From NCBI GenBank assembly GCA_907163375.1, contig CAJQUW010001640.1:1-64000 (forward strand): a stretch of 64,000 bases of DNA. Direction: 5' to 3'. A model generated the notes under the pieces. The model had not been told where the DNA came from. It made no database searches and saw nothing but the letters and a program-made list of their open reading frames with translations. A program made the position numbers and the translations under genes. This DNA is from Prostheceraeus crozeri (Eukaryota > Platyhelminthes > Polycladida > Euryleptidae). Every line of letters starts with the position of its first letter. The stretch's first letter is position 1. Positions 47,451 through 58,640 of this stretch are shown piece after piece.

Positions 47451-47680
47451 TCCGTGGCACAGTGTTTAAATGCTTGGCTTAGCGATCCTTTGGTCCAGAG
47501 GTCGAGCCCCGAAAGTGTCAGTGGAAGTCGGCTGGAAGGGCATCCGGACTAGAAGTACTCCAACGCTCCAAAAAAATATGACAATGTCAGCACCGTCCAA
47601 ACGTCCACTTTATGGGAATAATGACATCAAAGCTTCATTTTGGCCGACCCTACCTAGCGGAAAAAGGCACAGGAGAAGAA
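47451..47680 (+). repeat. tRNA-derived SINE
   Basis: The head has an A-box-like GTGGCACAGTGTTTAAATGC and a B-box-like GAGGTCGAGCCCC about 35 bases later, as in a tRNA. The body contains GGCTGGAAGGGCATCCGG and CCGACCCTACCTAGCGG, motifs I know from tRNA-SINEs with RTE-type tails in invertebrates. It ends in GGAGAAGAA. It directly abuts a LINE fragment. Confidence 0.7.
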
Positions 47681-49078
47681 TTAGTTAATTGTCGCATGAG
47701 ACTAATTACATCAATAATCTGTTCATCTATGAGAGAAGGCGCCTGGCCTACTCTGTGGCGTTGTGCAGACATCAGTCCGATCGCAAAAACTAAGCATCCA
47801 GACTCCATTGAAACAGACATTTGACCGATTGCATTAACTTGTGTCGCTAGCAAAGCCGTATGTGAGAATATTATGATAAAACATATTTGGAATTTCATTA
47901 AGTACAAAGTCGACTCTCGACAATTTGGAGCTAGAAAGGGATGCTCTAGTGTCGACGCATTGCTGCTGCTAATAGACACTTTAATCAGTGGCTCTGATGA
48001 GGGAAAGATATCAAGATTAGTTGTAATTGACTTTCATAAAGCCTTTGAAAGAATTGATCATACCATCCTACTCAGAAAATTGCTGAGTCTTGACGTGCCA
48101 ACATGGTTATGTAGATGGGTATCGGGATTTCTTACTTCTCGATACCAGAGAGTGAAGTATCGTGGATCGTACTCCAGCTGGCAACAAATCACAACTGGAG
48201 TCCCACAAGGAACTAAATTTGGGCCCGTGGGATTTATTGTATTGGTAAACGAACTGATTGCGGATGTCAAATATATGGATGATTGCACTATTATGGAGAC
48301 AATCAACTGCGTACAAGAGAGTCGTATCAACTCCAAACTACATTTAATTAATGATTGGGCAATTGAGCACAAAATGAAATTGAATCCTACCAAAACGCAA
48401 GAAATGAGAATCTCCTTTAAAATAAATCGGAGCCGGAGTGGGAAGCTTTATCTGTAAATGGCGACCAAATAACTGCAGCCTCTAGTATAAAGCTCCTTGG
48501 TGTGACAATAAGCAACAACCTAACTTGGAACAAACATGTTGAAGATCTCGTGAAGAAAGCTAACAAGCGAATCTATTTCCTTGTTCAGATGAAAAGAGCA
48601 AGATTTTCTCAAATTGACCTTGTTCATTTCTACTGTGCGTCGATCCGAAGCTCGCTAGAGCATGCTGCCCCTGTTTGGCATTACGGACTTTCCAAGAAGT
48701 GTTCAGACCTGTTGGAAGGAGTTCAAAAACGGGCTTTGAAAATGATATGTGGAATACGCTACCAAGACCATAGCTATAATTATGAAAATATACTTGAAGT
48801 CTGTAAGCTGCAAAAACTGTGTGACAGACGAGAGCTATTGTGCCGGAAAGCAATGCTGAATCTCTCCAGTGACCTGAAGCAGAAGATTCCTCAGAAGAGC
48901 GAATATTCGAGGAGATTACGACGGACCACAACGACAATACGGACAAGAACTGAGCGATATCGTAGATCTTTCTTACCTTCTGCAGTGAAATTTTTATGAT
49001 TGTACATGTGTCTTTTTTATTGTAAAACTATCAGCCCTGCTGTAATTTTCAGAAATAAAGACAAGTTCAAGTTCAATT
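47681..49078 (+). pseudogene. 5'-truncated CR1/L2-group LINE (RT and C-terminal part)
   Basis: The plus strand encodes RT blocks WPTLWRCADISPIAKT, RQFGARKGCSSVDAL, VIDFHKAFERIDH, GVPQGTKFGP and YMDDCTI, then the C-terminal segment LLGVTISNNLTWNKHV, SLEHAAPVWHYG and SEYSRRLRRTTTTIRT. The 5' half (ORF1, endonuclease) is absent. One in-frame TGA (47822-47824) sits where relatives have Arg before PIALT, a CGA to TGA type change. A frameshift lies near 48430. The 3' end has AATAAA followed by AAGTTCAAGTTCAA, a short repeat tail typical of this group. Confidence 0.85.
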
Positions 49079-49526
49079 GTATCCCATATATGGTGAGGAC
49101 TTTTTCATTATACACTATCAGTAATCCAACTAATAGAGAACATTTTTAAATCTGGACTAGTTTAGAATTCCGGACTTTTAATTCCCACATCATGAAAATG
49201 AAACTTCAAGAAAATCACCCGAAACTGACCCTGAAATGGCAGAAAATTCAACACAATTCTGATGAAAATCAAGAAAAGTATACTTTTACAGTTTCTGTTT
49301 AATTTTTGAGAAAGATTGCCATGATAGAGACATACGGTTAAAATAAAATAAGAGTCGTTTGCAAGCATATATACAAAATATAATATAAAGAGGCCTATGT
49401 AGGGCCTAAGTCTGCTTTTGATTCAATAGTATTATTTGATTTTTTATATTTTGTGTAATTTGCATTCTATTAGAACTTCCAATACTCTGACAGAGACAAC
49501 ATCTTTCAATTTTGACAGATGCATTA
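49079..49526. other. No recognisable gene
   Basis: AT-rich spacer between the LINE tail and the Penelope-like fragment. Confidence 0.5.
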
Positions 49527-50207
49527 GTGGCAGATATATTTCGCCTGCTCTCAGTCGGTGCTGTACGCAGGAATGAAATTTAGTGAACAAGAAGTGAAGA
49601 ATGTGAAAGATCCTATCCCTGAACTGTCTCAATACAATGTTATCTACGCATATAACTGTATTTGCGGAAGTAAATACAGGCAGGACAGGGAGAAGATTAT
49701 CTGATCGCATTCGGGAGCACTTACCTATATGGTTGAAGAAGCAATCAAGACAGCCTCCGTAGTCGAAGAAGCAGCCTCCGAGTGCGATAACAAGACATCT
49801 ACAGGAGTGTCATGCCACTTATGACGAGGCTCAGCATTCTTTCAGAGTTCTTCGAAGATGCACAACCAGTCACTCTTTGAAGATAATTGAAGCGCTGACC
49901 ATTCTACGTGACAAGCCGGACCTTTGTGTACTGAAGGAGACTTTACTAACATTAATTTTGCTGTGGTAACTTCATCTCTTCTTCATGATTGGTCATCATT
50001 GTCATGTTACTCACTTCTTAGCCTTCCAGTATTATATAGTTTACGTATAAATTGTTCCAGATTCATATCTCCTCTTAGCTTTAATATCTATTGTACCGTC
50101 CAATTTCATTGTATCAAATATCATTGTTCACTTCTTGTTCACTAAATTTCATTCCTGCGTACGCCACCGATTGAGAGCAGGCGAAATATATCTGCCACTG
50201 ATACATC
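49527..50207 (+). pseudogene. Penelope-like GIY-YIG fragment with inverted flank
   Basis: At about 49590-49985 the plus strand encodes NVIYAYNCICGSKY, GRTGRRLSDRIREHLPIWL, SAITRHLQECHA and IEALTILRDKPDLC, the GIY-YIG domain of a Penelope-like element; it is broken. A 75-bp segment at its left (49527-49602, with GTGGCAGATATATTTCGCC) is repeated inverted at 50130-50205. Penelope-like insertions often have complex, partly inverted ends, so both may be part of one insertion. It differs from the 43-kb fragment in sequence. Confidence 0.7.
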
Positions 50208-50468
50208 TTGCGATTTTTCTGTATAAAATTATTCCGGGGCATCAATGTTTCCAATTTTTACAGAGCAATTTATAACGCGAGACAACTCACTTTTCAGCCA
50301 TGTGCAAGTAAGTACTTCAGTGTAGCGTTTTTAAATTTCCACTGTACCTGTCCGTGCATCTGTGGGAACAGGCAGCGCAGAGCCATAATTTCAATATCTC
50401 GAGCTACCTGAGCTACACTCTGAATGTTCTATTCATCAACTCCGAAGTTCAATACCAAAACTTGGTAT

Positions 50469-51219
50469 CAGGGATGCGGAGTCCTATCATTTTGATAGGA
50501 CTCCGACTCCGGGTGGCAAGTATATATAGCCTATAGTTTTTTTAAAAAAACTGGTAGCATGCATCAAAGATCAATATAGGCTTACCTGAACCTATCTTTA
50601 GTGATCATTTCTGTATTAATTATCAATCATTTCCGATGAAAGTTGATCAAATGTCGATTTTAAGTTGGATGCATGCGACTCGGCTCCTCCAATCTTGTTG
50701 ATGTGTGCTTCACGCGGTTTTTCTCTAGTCTCTACCAGGCAGGAAAATCACCCATCCTTCTCCAGAAAATACGAGTACACTTTCGATTTAAAAAAAATGC
50801 GCTTTAGGGGAGCCATCACACAAGATTAACGTGAGGGTAAGAGGCAATTTCCTCAAACAAACTAGTATTTCATTTTTGTCTCTGACGTGACCTTTGGTGC
50901 GTAGGTGTGATCGAGGCTAGGAAGGCTTGCTTCTCTATTAAATCACCGAGTGAAAAGACAATCCTTTTTTCACTATCACGGTTCATTCCCTTAACTATTA
51001 CAAGCTTTGCATGCAGCAGTGTCTCTGTACTTTTGTTTAACGGAGAAAGTTGACATCAAGACAGTGACAGATATGCACGAGGACAAATAATTTGTTTGTA
51101 TTATTTTTCTGGTCTGGTTATAGCCGGAGTCCGGAGTCCTATCATTTGATAGGACTCCGACTGCAGCAAAAATGATAGGACTCCGGGACTCCGACTCCGA
51201 CTGCGACTCCGTATCCCTG
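50469..51219. mobile_element. Complete non-autonomous hAT-type element (family N1)
   Basis: 751 bp flanked by a perfect 8-bp duplication CTTGGTAT (50461-50468 and 51220-51227). Ends are CAGGGATGCGGAGTC and, in reverse, CAGGGATACGGAGTC. The subterminal regions repeat GATAGGACTCCGACTCC and its complement GGAGTCCTATC several times. 8-bp duplication with CAGGG ends is the hAT signature. No ORF of note. The copy at 1895-2606 belongs to the same family. Confidence 0.95.
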
Positions 51220-51227
51220 CTTGGTAT

Positions 51228-51592
51228 TTAATTGCACGCATCAAAAGCGGCAGTATTACCGACTCATCGCATTTCCTTGAATAAGAGACACATCATTCAT
51301 TGTTTTACAGGCTGAAATTGATGCGTCTTTGATCCAAGAGTGTCTCCTATTCTTTCCTTGATTGCCTGCATTCCTTCATTGGGAAGATCATCACCATTTG
51401 CTAATTTCACTTTCCTCAACCCATTTGCACCCCTACGCTGACCCGAAAATGGCGAAGCATTTCTAACCAAAAGAAATAGGACATCAACACAATTCTAATG
51501 ATACCACTTATGTCCTTGTACAAAGCCTAGAACGCCCACAAAGTAATGCAAGTTTGAAAAGAGATATTTTGAAAATATATGTAGTTTGCATA
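51228..51592. other. No recognisable gene
   Basis: Spacer between two DNA transposons. Nothing recognised. Confidence 0.5.
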
Positions 51593-51594
51593 TA

Positions 51595-52734
51595 CAGACT
51601 GTCCCAAAAGTTACTACCACTTATATAAAAGGATAAACTTAATTTATTATATTTATTATTAATCAATATTTTTATACTAATTTAATTGTCGTGAATGCGG
51701 ATAAGAAAAAAGATATGTTCGTCTTAATGTTTCCTTTATTGATCAAAAGGTTCAACTTGATAACCGTCATGTTCGATGCACAAGTGCATCCTCCTGAACG
51801 ATCGCTCGTGAATTCTTTCCAAGTCTCGTCTGTCGTCGAAAGCTTTGAACTCTTCTACGACTACCTGTTTGAGGTCTGCAACAGTTTCCGGGCGTTTCAT
51901 CATGATCTTCGGCTTCAGCAAACCCCATAATGCATTGTCGGATGAGCTGAGATCACGGGAACGAGGAGGCCAATTCGTCGGTCCATATTTACCAACCCAC
52001 CGATCTGGAAAGTGCTGGTTTAGGAAGTTGCGAGTGATAAGGGCTGTATGAGCCGGTGCCCCGTCCTGCTGGAAGTGGACTGAATTAGCAATTCCTCTTC
52101 TTGCAAGTTCTGGCAACATTTCATTTCTAAGCATATTAATGTACTCTAGGGCTGTAACTCCGCCGTTCAGAAAAAATAGACCGATTAAATGCCTCGATGA
52201 CATAGCTGCAAATATCATCACTTGAGGTGGGTGTTGCCTGACTTGATCAAAGAAGAATGGATTCTGTTTGCTCCAAAAAAAGATCTACTTTGATCTAAGG
52301 ATGTCCTTCTGCATACTCCGAGAGCGTGGAATGCTTCGGGATAAAAGATTAATTTTGACTGATAAATCCATTCAAGATTTCTATTGTTGTATGCCTTCTA
52401 TTGAAACCTCGAGTTTATAGCTTAATTTAGAAATCAATTGCTCCAAGTAACTACTTCTATAATCTATGGTATCAGAGAAAAGTTGCCGAAATTTAACAAA
52501 ATAATATGAAGTCATTTTGAAAGATACATGTATTAATCTAGAGTATCGGTCAAAGACATAATAATCATAAAATAAGTAATATGAGATTAAATGTATTAGT
52601 AGCCAGTCAATATGACTCTTTTGGACATTTTTCACCGACACAAATGACCATAGAGTCCGCAAAGGCATGCAACAATATGTACAATTGATTAAGATTATTT
52701 TTTTCTAAGTGGTAGTAACTTCTGGGACACTCTG
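51595..52734 (-). mobile_element. Mariner-like element (DD41D), internally deleted
   Basis: 1140 bp between TA at 51593-51594 and 52735-52736. Inverted ends share CAGA(C/G)TGTCCCA(A/G)AAGTTACT. Only the C-terminal half of the transposase is recognisable. The part that should encode the N-terminal half (about 52300-52700) is non-homologous AT-rich sequence. Confidence 0.92.
51736..52330 (-). pseudogene. Mariner-like transposase, C-terminal part
   Basis: Minus-strand frame with NPFFFDQVRQHPPQVMIFAA, FQQDGAPAH, FPDRWVGKYGPTNWPPRS and DNALWGLLKPKIM. 41 residues separate the second and third D (DD41D). The typical SPDLTP motif is altered to SRDLSSSD. The DNA-binding N-terminus and the first catalytic D are missing. 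It cannot encode a working enzyme. Confidence 0.88.
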
Positions 52735-52736
52735 TA

Positions 52737-53440
52737 CATGTCAGTTGGTTAATGAAAGGTTCCCATCATTCAAACAGAGTTCAAAAGGAGCAAAAGGCAA
52801 ACTGGGTCTTCAGCTACATATGTGTAATCTATACAGTTGACTACTCGTGTTGTACGATTTGTTAGCTTATTAAACAAGCCTAATGCTTTATAGACCTAAA
52901 TGTTTTGGCGTATATCTTTAAATGTTTTTTATGTTCGCAATTGACTCGTTGTTAGGCATTCCCGTATTCGGTCAGTAGCATCGGTGCGTCGTTTCACAAA
53001 AATCGTCTCTTCTGATCAGAAAATGAAATACGACTACTTATCTAATAATAGTATATAATAAATATAACTATTTATATAATCATATATATGCATAATAATA
53101 AGGTCCTTTGTTCCACACACCAAATTTAATTTTAGGTTTAGTTTTTCACTAAACAGCTTCATAAATACAGGTCTAATAAAAAAGATTACTCGCAGCCGCA
53201 GTCCTCGAGGTCTTAGAAGCTGAAACTGCCATCCTCCTTTCCAGTTATGTGGGAAAACTTTAAATGATAGGACAGTGAATATCATGTTATCAGTGAATAC
53301 TACATTTGGTACCGAAAACCTGGATCGCTCTAAACATTGGACAAGTCAATGCGATTAAATAAAATTCATCCTTGTCGACTGAATATACTTTAAAATGTTG
53401 AAATATCCTGTTACTGCAATAGTCTAATTAGTCTAATTCA
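52737..53440. other. No recognisable gene
   Basis: AT-rich spacer before the retroelement leader. Nothing recognised. Confidence 0.5.
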
Positions 53441-56400
53441 CGTTTCCCTTGCCTCCGTTGCCTAACTACCGCGTCATCGCCTGTCTGACGCACACCGTGC
53501 TGGCCGTAAATCCCTCAACCAATTTACCGAGCAATCTCAAATTGGAAATTGGAAAGCAATCTCAACGCAATCGGACACGTGCTGCAGACGAATTCCTGAT
53601 TCCCCGATAAAGAACATTTTGTGCCGACCATCAACGTCATTCGCTCACGCAGTGTAACGGTACAGTTCTAGCCTTGCATTCTCAAGTTCTGTTTTCAAAT
53701 CTGGACTGGGCAACCAACATTTTTCTATCAGTTCACCAAATCTATCACCAATATGCATGATGAGGTCAACTAACATGAGGCAAACACAACTTGAAGGAAA
53801 GACAGAGTGTAAAAGCTGCAATCGACAAATTCACATTACCTCCACTGGAACCCTAAGGCCACATGGTCCACGGACCCAGCGATGCCCAGGAAATGATTCA
53901 GTGCTCCCCAACGTTCATCAAAGCCAAGACCAATCACATAATGACATGCACGCAAGACAAAGACCTATCCAGAAACATGATTCAGCAACTTCAATTACCG
54001 GCAATCAACATGACACAGCCGAAGCTGGAGATGATAACAATCATGTGGTCGCAACTGATACAATGCCGGAAAACAACATTGTGCATTTGAATGTCGTACA
54101 TTCGGAAACAAATGCAAGAGAGAAATCTACACGTGCTACCAATTTTGTATGGGGTTCAATTGATGGCGAAAGGTTTACTGAATTAGTGGAAAGTGCATAT
54201 GCTGAAGTGACAAAATGGCGACCCAGTCTGTTTCCTATTCCTCGCACCAATGCAGGCAAACAGTTCATTTCATGCCTTAGGGAACTCTTCGCGGCATTTG
54301 CAGAACGGTCTGCGTTGGAACCCATTGCCTTTAAAGCTGCGACTATTCTCCCTCATCTCCTTCTCCAGTCAACATGTCGATCAGCGTCAACCGAGTCCTT
54401 GAGCACAACCTTGAAGAAACGGATAGATCAATGGAAAGCAGGAGAAATAGAAGAATTGTTAGCAGAATGCAGAACTCTACAAATTAGGAAATTCAGCGCG
54501 AAGAAACAACGATGCTTGACCAAAGAAGAATCATTGAGACGAGCATTTGTACATAAAATGTGTCAAGGACAAATAAGCTCTGCGGTGAGAATCCTTGGGG
54601 ATCAAAATACAGGAAGAGTATTAGATATGAATGAAAAAATTGATGGAAAGTCAGTTGAAGAAATATTGAATGAAAAGCATCCGCATCCTGGACCGATAAA
54701 CTCTGACCTGATTTGTGACAGCTGGCCCGGAGCACCAATGTTTCACCAAGTTATTTTCGATTCGATTGATTCAGAAAGCATCTTTTCAGCAGCAATGCAC
54801 ACAAAGGGTGCCAGTGGGCCCTCTGGATTAGACGCAGAAGAGTGGAGAAGAATATTAACCTCTTTCGGACGCCATTCCTCAGACATGCGCAATGCTTTCG
54901 CTTCTGTTGCAAGACGTATTGCAAGCCAATGTGTAGATGCAGACACACTCACTGCTTACAATGCTTGTCGACTTGTTCCGCTGGACAAAGATCCAGGAGT
55001 GAGACCTATTGGAATAGGTGAAGTCCCCAGGAGAATAATTGGTCGCGCCATACTGGCATGTGTGAGATCTGACATTCTATCAGTGGCCGGAAATATGCAG
55101 CTATGCTGCGGCCAGATCGCCGGAATTGAACATGCTATCCATGTTCTCCGAGAGGAGTTTCAATCTGAAAATAGTGAGGCTATTCTATTGGTTGACGCCT
55201 CAAATGCATTTAATTCATTGAACCGACAGATAGCACTGAAAAATATCTCAACCATTTGTCCATCTCTCACTACTGCTTTGAAGAATTCTTATCAAGAGCC
55301 CTGTCAACTTTTCGCAGGCAACAGAACATTATGGTCACTTGAAGGAACAACGCAAGGAGATCCACTCGCAATGGCCATGTACGGAATAGGGGTGTTGCCA
55401 TTGATAAAGAAGCTTCAAGAAATGAATAGTGGATTGCTTCAGAAGTGGTATGCAGATGATTTATCTGTAGTTGGGCGACTTTCGGAACTAAGAGCGTTTT
55501 GGAATCATCTGAATGAGTTGGGGCCTGGATATGGATATTTTCCAAATGCCATCAAATGTCATCTCGTTGTCAAATATGATCATGTCACAGCAGCGCAGAC
55601 TGTATTTCAAGACACAAATGTTCAAATTACAGATGGGCACACAATACTTGGATCCACAATGGGCTCAAAGACCTCATGTGATGATTTTCTCAGGCGAAAG
55701 ATGCAGGAATTTGACAAATTATTGACTAATCTCTCCAAATTTGCAGCATCTGCTCCTCACCCATCCTATAGCTGTCTGATTAGAGGCATATTGCCGAAAT
55801 TGAACTACATCATGCGCACAACGCCCAACGCGTGGATACTCAGCCATTTGGAGGGCAAGATATCGAGCACATTGATTCCAGCAATAACAGGGAGACAAGC
55901 ACCTGGAGATCTTGAGCGGGCTTTATTGAGCTTACCTGTAAGAGATGGTGGACTGGCGATCACTGATTTACGAAATTGCTCCGAACATTTCAATGAATCA
56001 ATCAGATTGTGTGCGCCTCTCAGCCATGACAACCCAACTCAAGCATACGAAGAACAAATGCGAGTGAAAACACTAATACGAAGCGAAAAAAGGAAAGGGG
56101 CAGTTATCCGAGCCAAAGAACTCCACTCCCAGTTGTCTGAGCATCAGAAATATCTAAGAGCTCTTGCCAGTGAAACCGGAGCGTCTTCTTGGTTGCTTTC
56201 TCTTCCGATCGAAAGGTATGGATTCTCCCTCGACAAAACCTCATTTCGGGATGCCTTATGCCTACGATACGGATGGCAACCAATCCGACTCCCATCGAAG
56301 TGCGTGTGTGGATCAGGGTTCAACGTCGAACATGCACTGTCCTGCCATGTTGGAGGTTTCATTAACCTCAGGCACAATAGCCTTCGAGATCTTTTCGCTA

Positions 56401-56985
56401 CCATGCTTCGGGAAGTGACACATGACGTTGCGGTTGAGCCTGCCCTTGAACCACTCGACAACGAGCTCTTCGATTATAGAACAGCGATCACCGGCGATGA
56501 AGCCAGACTAGACATTTGCGCATCAGGCCTTTACGGGGATCGGTATCATCGAACATACCTAGATATTAGAGTGTTCTCCCCGTTCGGTCGCAGCAATAAA
56601 ATGGAACCGAGGAAGTCATATGCCCGCCATGAGAATGAGAAGAGGAGACAATATGGTGAGCGAGCTCGCGAAGTGGAGCATGCGAGTTTTATCCGATGGT
56701 GTTCTGCTCATCAGGGGGATGTGGGCCAGCTGCTCGAGCAGCTATCAAACGTGTTGCTCACTTGTTATCATTGAAGCGAAACACGAACTATTCGCATGAA
56801 GTGACACTGCTGCGAACAAGGATCAGCTTCTCATTAATTCGATCGATGGAGATGTGTTTGCGAGGACATCGTGCATACAAAGACTGTCTAAATAATCATG
56901 AGATCCACCATCTGTCATCGCGAATGGTGAACTCGGTGACGGGCATGAGAACGTAGCCCACTCTTGTGAACTTGCTTCCCTTTTT
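53441..56985 (+). mobile_element. Single-ORF non-LTR retroelement, apparently intact
   Basis: A GC-richer leader of about 300 bases (from about 53441), one uninterrupted 1005-codon ORF, and a short 3' region ending near a run of ten or more T (about 56980). Both edges are estimates from a composition change. No inverted or long direct repeats flank it and no target duplication was identified. One ORF with a C-terminal nuclease-like domain is the layout of restriction-like-endonuclease LINEs (R2 and relatives), as opposed to the two-ORF APE type at 5-9 kb. Confidence 0.7.
53757..56774 (+). CDS. Zinc finger / reverse transcriptase / RLE-like protein
   Basis: A 1005-residue protein expected to nick target DNA and prime cDNA synthesis there. 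N-terminus: C2HC-type finger (C18, C21, H37, C43) with GTLRPHGP between the ligands. The RT core has VDASNAFN (479-486), EGTTQGDPLA (529-538) and YADD (565-568). C-terminus: CCHC knuckle (C849, C851, H859, C863) with EHALSCHVGG, then RHNSLRD, ARLDIC (D919) and YLDIRVF (D936), which looks like a PD-(D/E)XK restriction-like endonuclease although Arg stands where Lys is usual. The knuckle followed by this nuclease is the arrangement of R2-type LINEs, but the DASNAFN and TTQGDPLA motifs are unlike R2; I have seen this RT type in marine invertebrates and do not assign a clade. Start: first ATG of a tandem ATG ATG; an ATG at residue 7 is an alternative. No stop or frameshift. Confidence 0.85.
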   Translation: MMRSTNMRQTQLEGKTECKSCNRQIHITSTGTLRPHGPRTQRCPGNDSVLPNVHQSQDQSHNDMHARQRPIQKHDSATSITGNQHDTAEAGDDNNHVVATDTMPENNIVHLNVVHSETNAREKSTRATNFVWGSIDGERFTELVESAYAEVTKWRPSLFPIPRTNAGKQFISCLRELFAAFAERSALEPIAFKAATILPHLLLQSTCRSASTESLSTTLKKRIDQWKAGEIEELLAECRTLQIRKFSAKKQRCLTKEESLRRAFVHKMCQGQISSAVRILGDQNTGRVLDMNEKIDGKSVEEILNEKHPHPGPINSDLICDSWPGAPMFHQVIFDSIDSESIFSAAMHTKGASGPSGLDAEEWRRILTSFGRHSSDMRNAFASVARRIASQCVDADTLTAYNACRLVPLDKDPGVRPIGIGEVPRRIIGRAILACVRSDILSVAGNMQLCCGQIAGIEHAIHVLREEFQSENSEAILLVDASNAFNSLNRQIALKNISTICPSLTTALKNSYQEPCQLFAGNRTLWSLEGTTQGDPLAMAMYGIGVLPLIKKLQEMNSGLLQKWYADDLSVVGRLSELRAFWNHLNELGPGYGYFPNAIKCHLVVKYDHVTAAQTVFQDTNVQITDGHTILGSTMGSKTSCDDFLRRKMQEFDKLLTNLSKFAASAPHPSYSCLIRGILPKLNYIMRTTPNAWILSHLEGKISSTLIPAITGRQAPGDLERALLSLPVRDGGLAITDLRNCSEHFNESIRLCAPLSHDNPTQAYEEQMRVKTLIRSEKRKGAVIRAKELHSQLSEHQKYLRALASETGASSWLLSLPIERYGFSLDKTSFRDALCLRYGWQPIRLPSKCVCGSGFNVEHALSCHVGGFINLRHNSLRDLFATMLREVTHDVAVEPALEPLDNELFDYRTAITGDEARLDICASGLYGDRYHRTYLDIRVFSPFGRSNKMEPRKSYARHENEKRRQYGERAREVEHASFIRWCSAHQGDVGQLLEQLSNVLLTCYH

Positions 56986-58440
56986 TTTTTTATTTGTATA
57001 CACCAATTTTGTATCTGTGACTTCGACATAATTTTGCATGAATTTGTTTCTACTTAAACGTTTTACAATGAAATATACGTTTCCACAGCATAGTCTAATT
57101 AGTAGTCACATATTAATGTAGAAAAACACACAGAACAACTAAAAACGGTTTCCTAAACCTTTAAAACATTTACGAGAATAGATACAGAAAAATAATCTGA
57201 ATCTGGCTGTGAAAAGTAAGTAGGCTATGCTTATCAGTCAGCAGGACAGTAAGTCGGATCCTTATATGCGTATGTTTGAACATGATCTTCATGCTTGCTT
57301 TGACGACTGTCTCATCGAGTTAAGAGCATGCTTTGTCAAGGTGAAATTTTGATACATGCTAATCCTGGCTTTTAATGAGCAACTAGGATTTAACAAGGTA
57401 CAAACTGTAATCGCCCCCAGACTTTTTTAAGACCATTTTTTCCATTTTATGACTTGTTTTCCATTATAATTCTATTCAGTGAGTTTCCGATAATAATTCG
57501 AAAAGCGTGAGCTCATATCTATCATGAAAATAGCTTTTCAAAAATACTGTTCGACCAGCGACGAAGTGCCAATTTAATATCAAATGGTCGAATCGGTGAA
57601 TCTCTTGCTTATTTGAGTCTGCACTGATCACTCTCAAACTGGAGTTAGCTTTAACCACTATTAAGACTGAGTGTAATTTTACCGGCAGTCATGGAATTTC
57701 GCATTTAATCGTTTGACACGCTGCCGCACATGAGTATATGGTCATTTTCATACACGTTTGCCTTTTTTATGAATTGGGTATCGAATACTGAACGTAAATG
57801 GCCTGCAGTATAGATTCCGCATAGCTGCCAACATCAGGCACATTTCTAGGAGTTTGCTATGGGACAATTCTCATACAATGGTGAAGATCATCCCAGCAAC
57901 CATTTATAATAGAATATAATGCTTACTAATATAAATTATTAATTGAAGTAGTCCTAAATAGGACTGATGGCGTTCTCCAATCCACAGGTGTACAGTTGCA
58001 ATGCTGTTGGAACCATTGGATTAATCAGTTCTTAAAAGAGCTCAATGGAGCTTTCTTGTGACAACGAATTAAGATTGATCAGCTTTGACCCAATATCTGG
58101 TAAAAATGGAAATCTTAAGATTTGTAACAGCCTCTTAAGCCCGATCATTATCTTTCGCATCACTCAAACGAGGAATTGTGCTTCTTGTGTGTTTTCTTGA
58201 TAGATTCCGTCCTCCTATCAAGTTAGCAAAAGAAATGGAGTCCGAAGATCGCATATCTTTCCTGGATGCTTCCATTCTACGTGGCGGAGGCATCTTCCTT
58301 CTCCGTTGATCAAAGATACATTTATGCGGAACGTAGCATTAATTTCTGATGCATTCAATGCTTCGGCAACACATAAGCTTAGTCGCATGCAGTAGAAGAT
58401 TGAAATAATTTTGTGTTAAATTAAAAATGATGAATTCAAA
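56986..58440. other. No recognisable gene
   Basis: AT-rich, only short open frames, no repeat recognised. Confidence 0.5.
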
Positions 58441-58640
58441 AAAATCGATATTCTGTGGGTTCCTTCGACCATGAAGTCAAATTGAAATCAACCAAGACTC
58501 ACAACAGGGGTTTGTCGTAGTACATTGAATATCTAAAGCACCCTTGATTCCCCGACCACACTCGCTGACCAAGGAATCGAACCGAAGTACGCGATGGAAA
58601 CGAGCTTGCACCTTCTTCACTAGGCCACGCTGACGGCACC
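58441..58640 (-). repeat. tRNA-derived SINE-like sequence
   Basis: On the minus strand there is an A-box-like GCGTGGCCTAGTGAAGAAGG and a perfect B box GGTTCGATTCC (58572-58582), spaced as in a tRNA. A short body follows, with GTGGTCGGGGAATCAAGG, into an AT-rich tail. Stem pairing is poor, so it is not a tRNA gene. It is related in style, and perhaps in origin, to the tRNA-like piece at 8909-8976. Confidence 0.6.

Noticed and set aside
52381-52668. 95-codon ORF inside the DD41D mariner, as a possible N-terminal domain
   Set aside because: It has no helix-turn-helix motif and an AT-driven composition; more likely filler after internal rearrangement.
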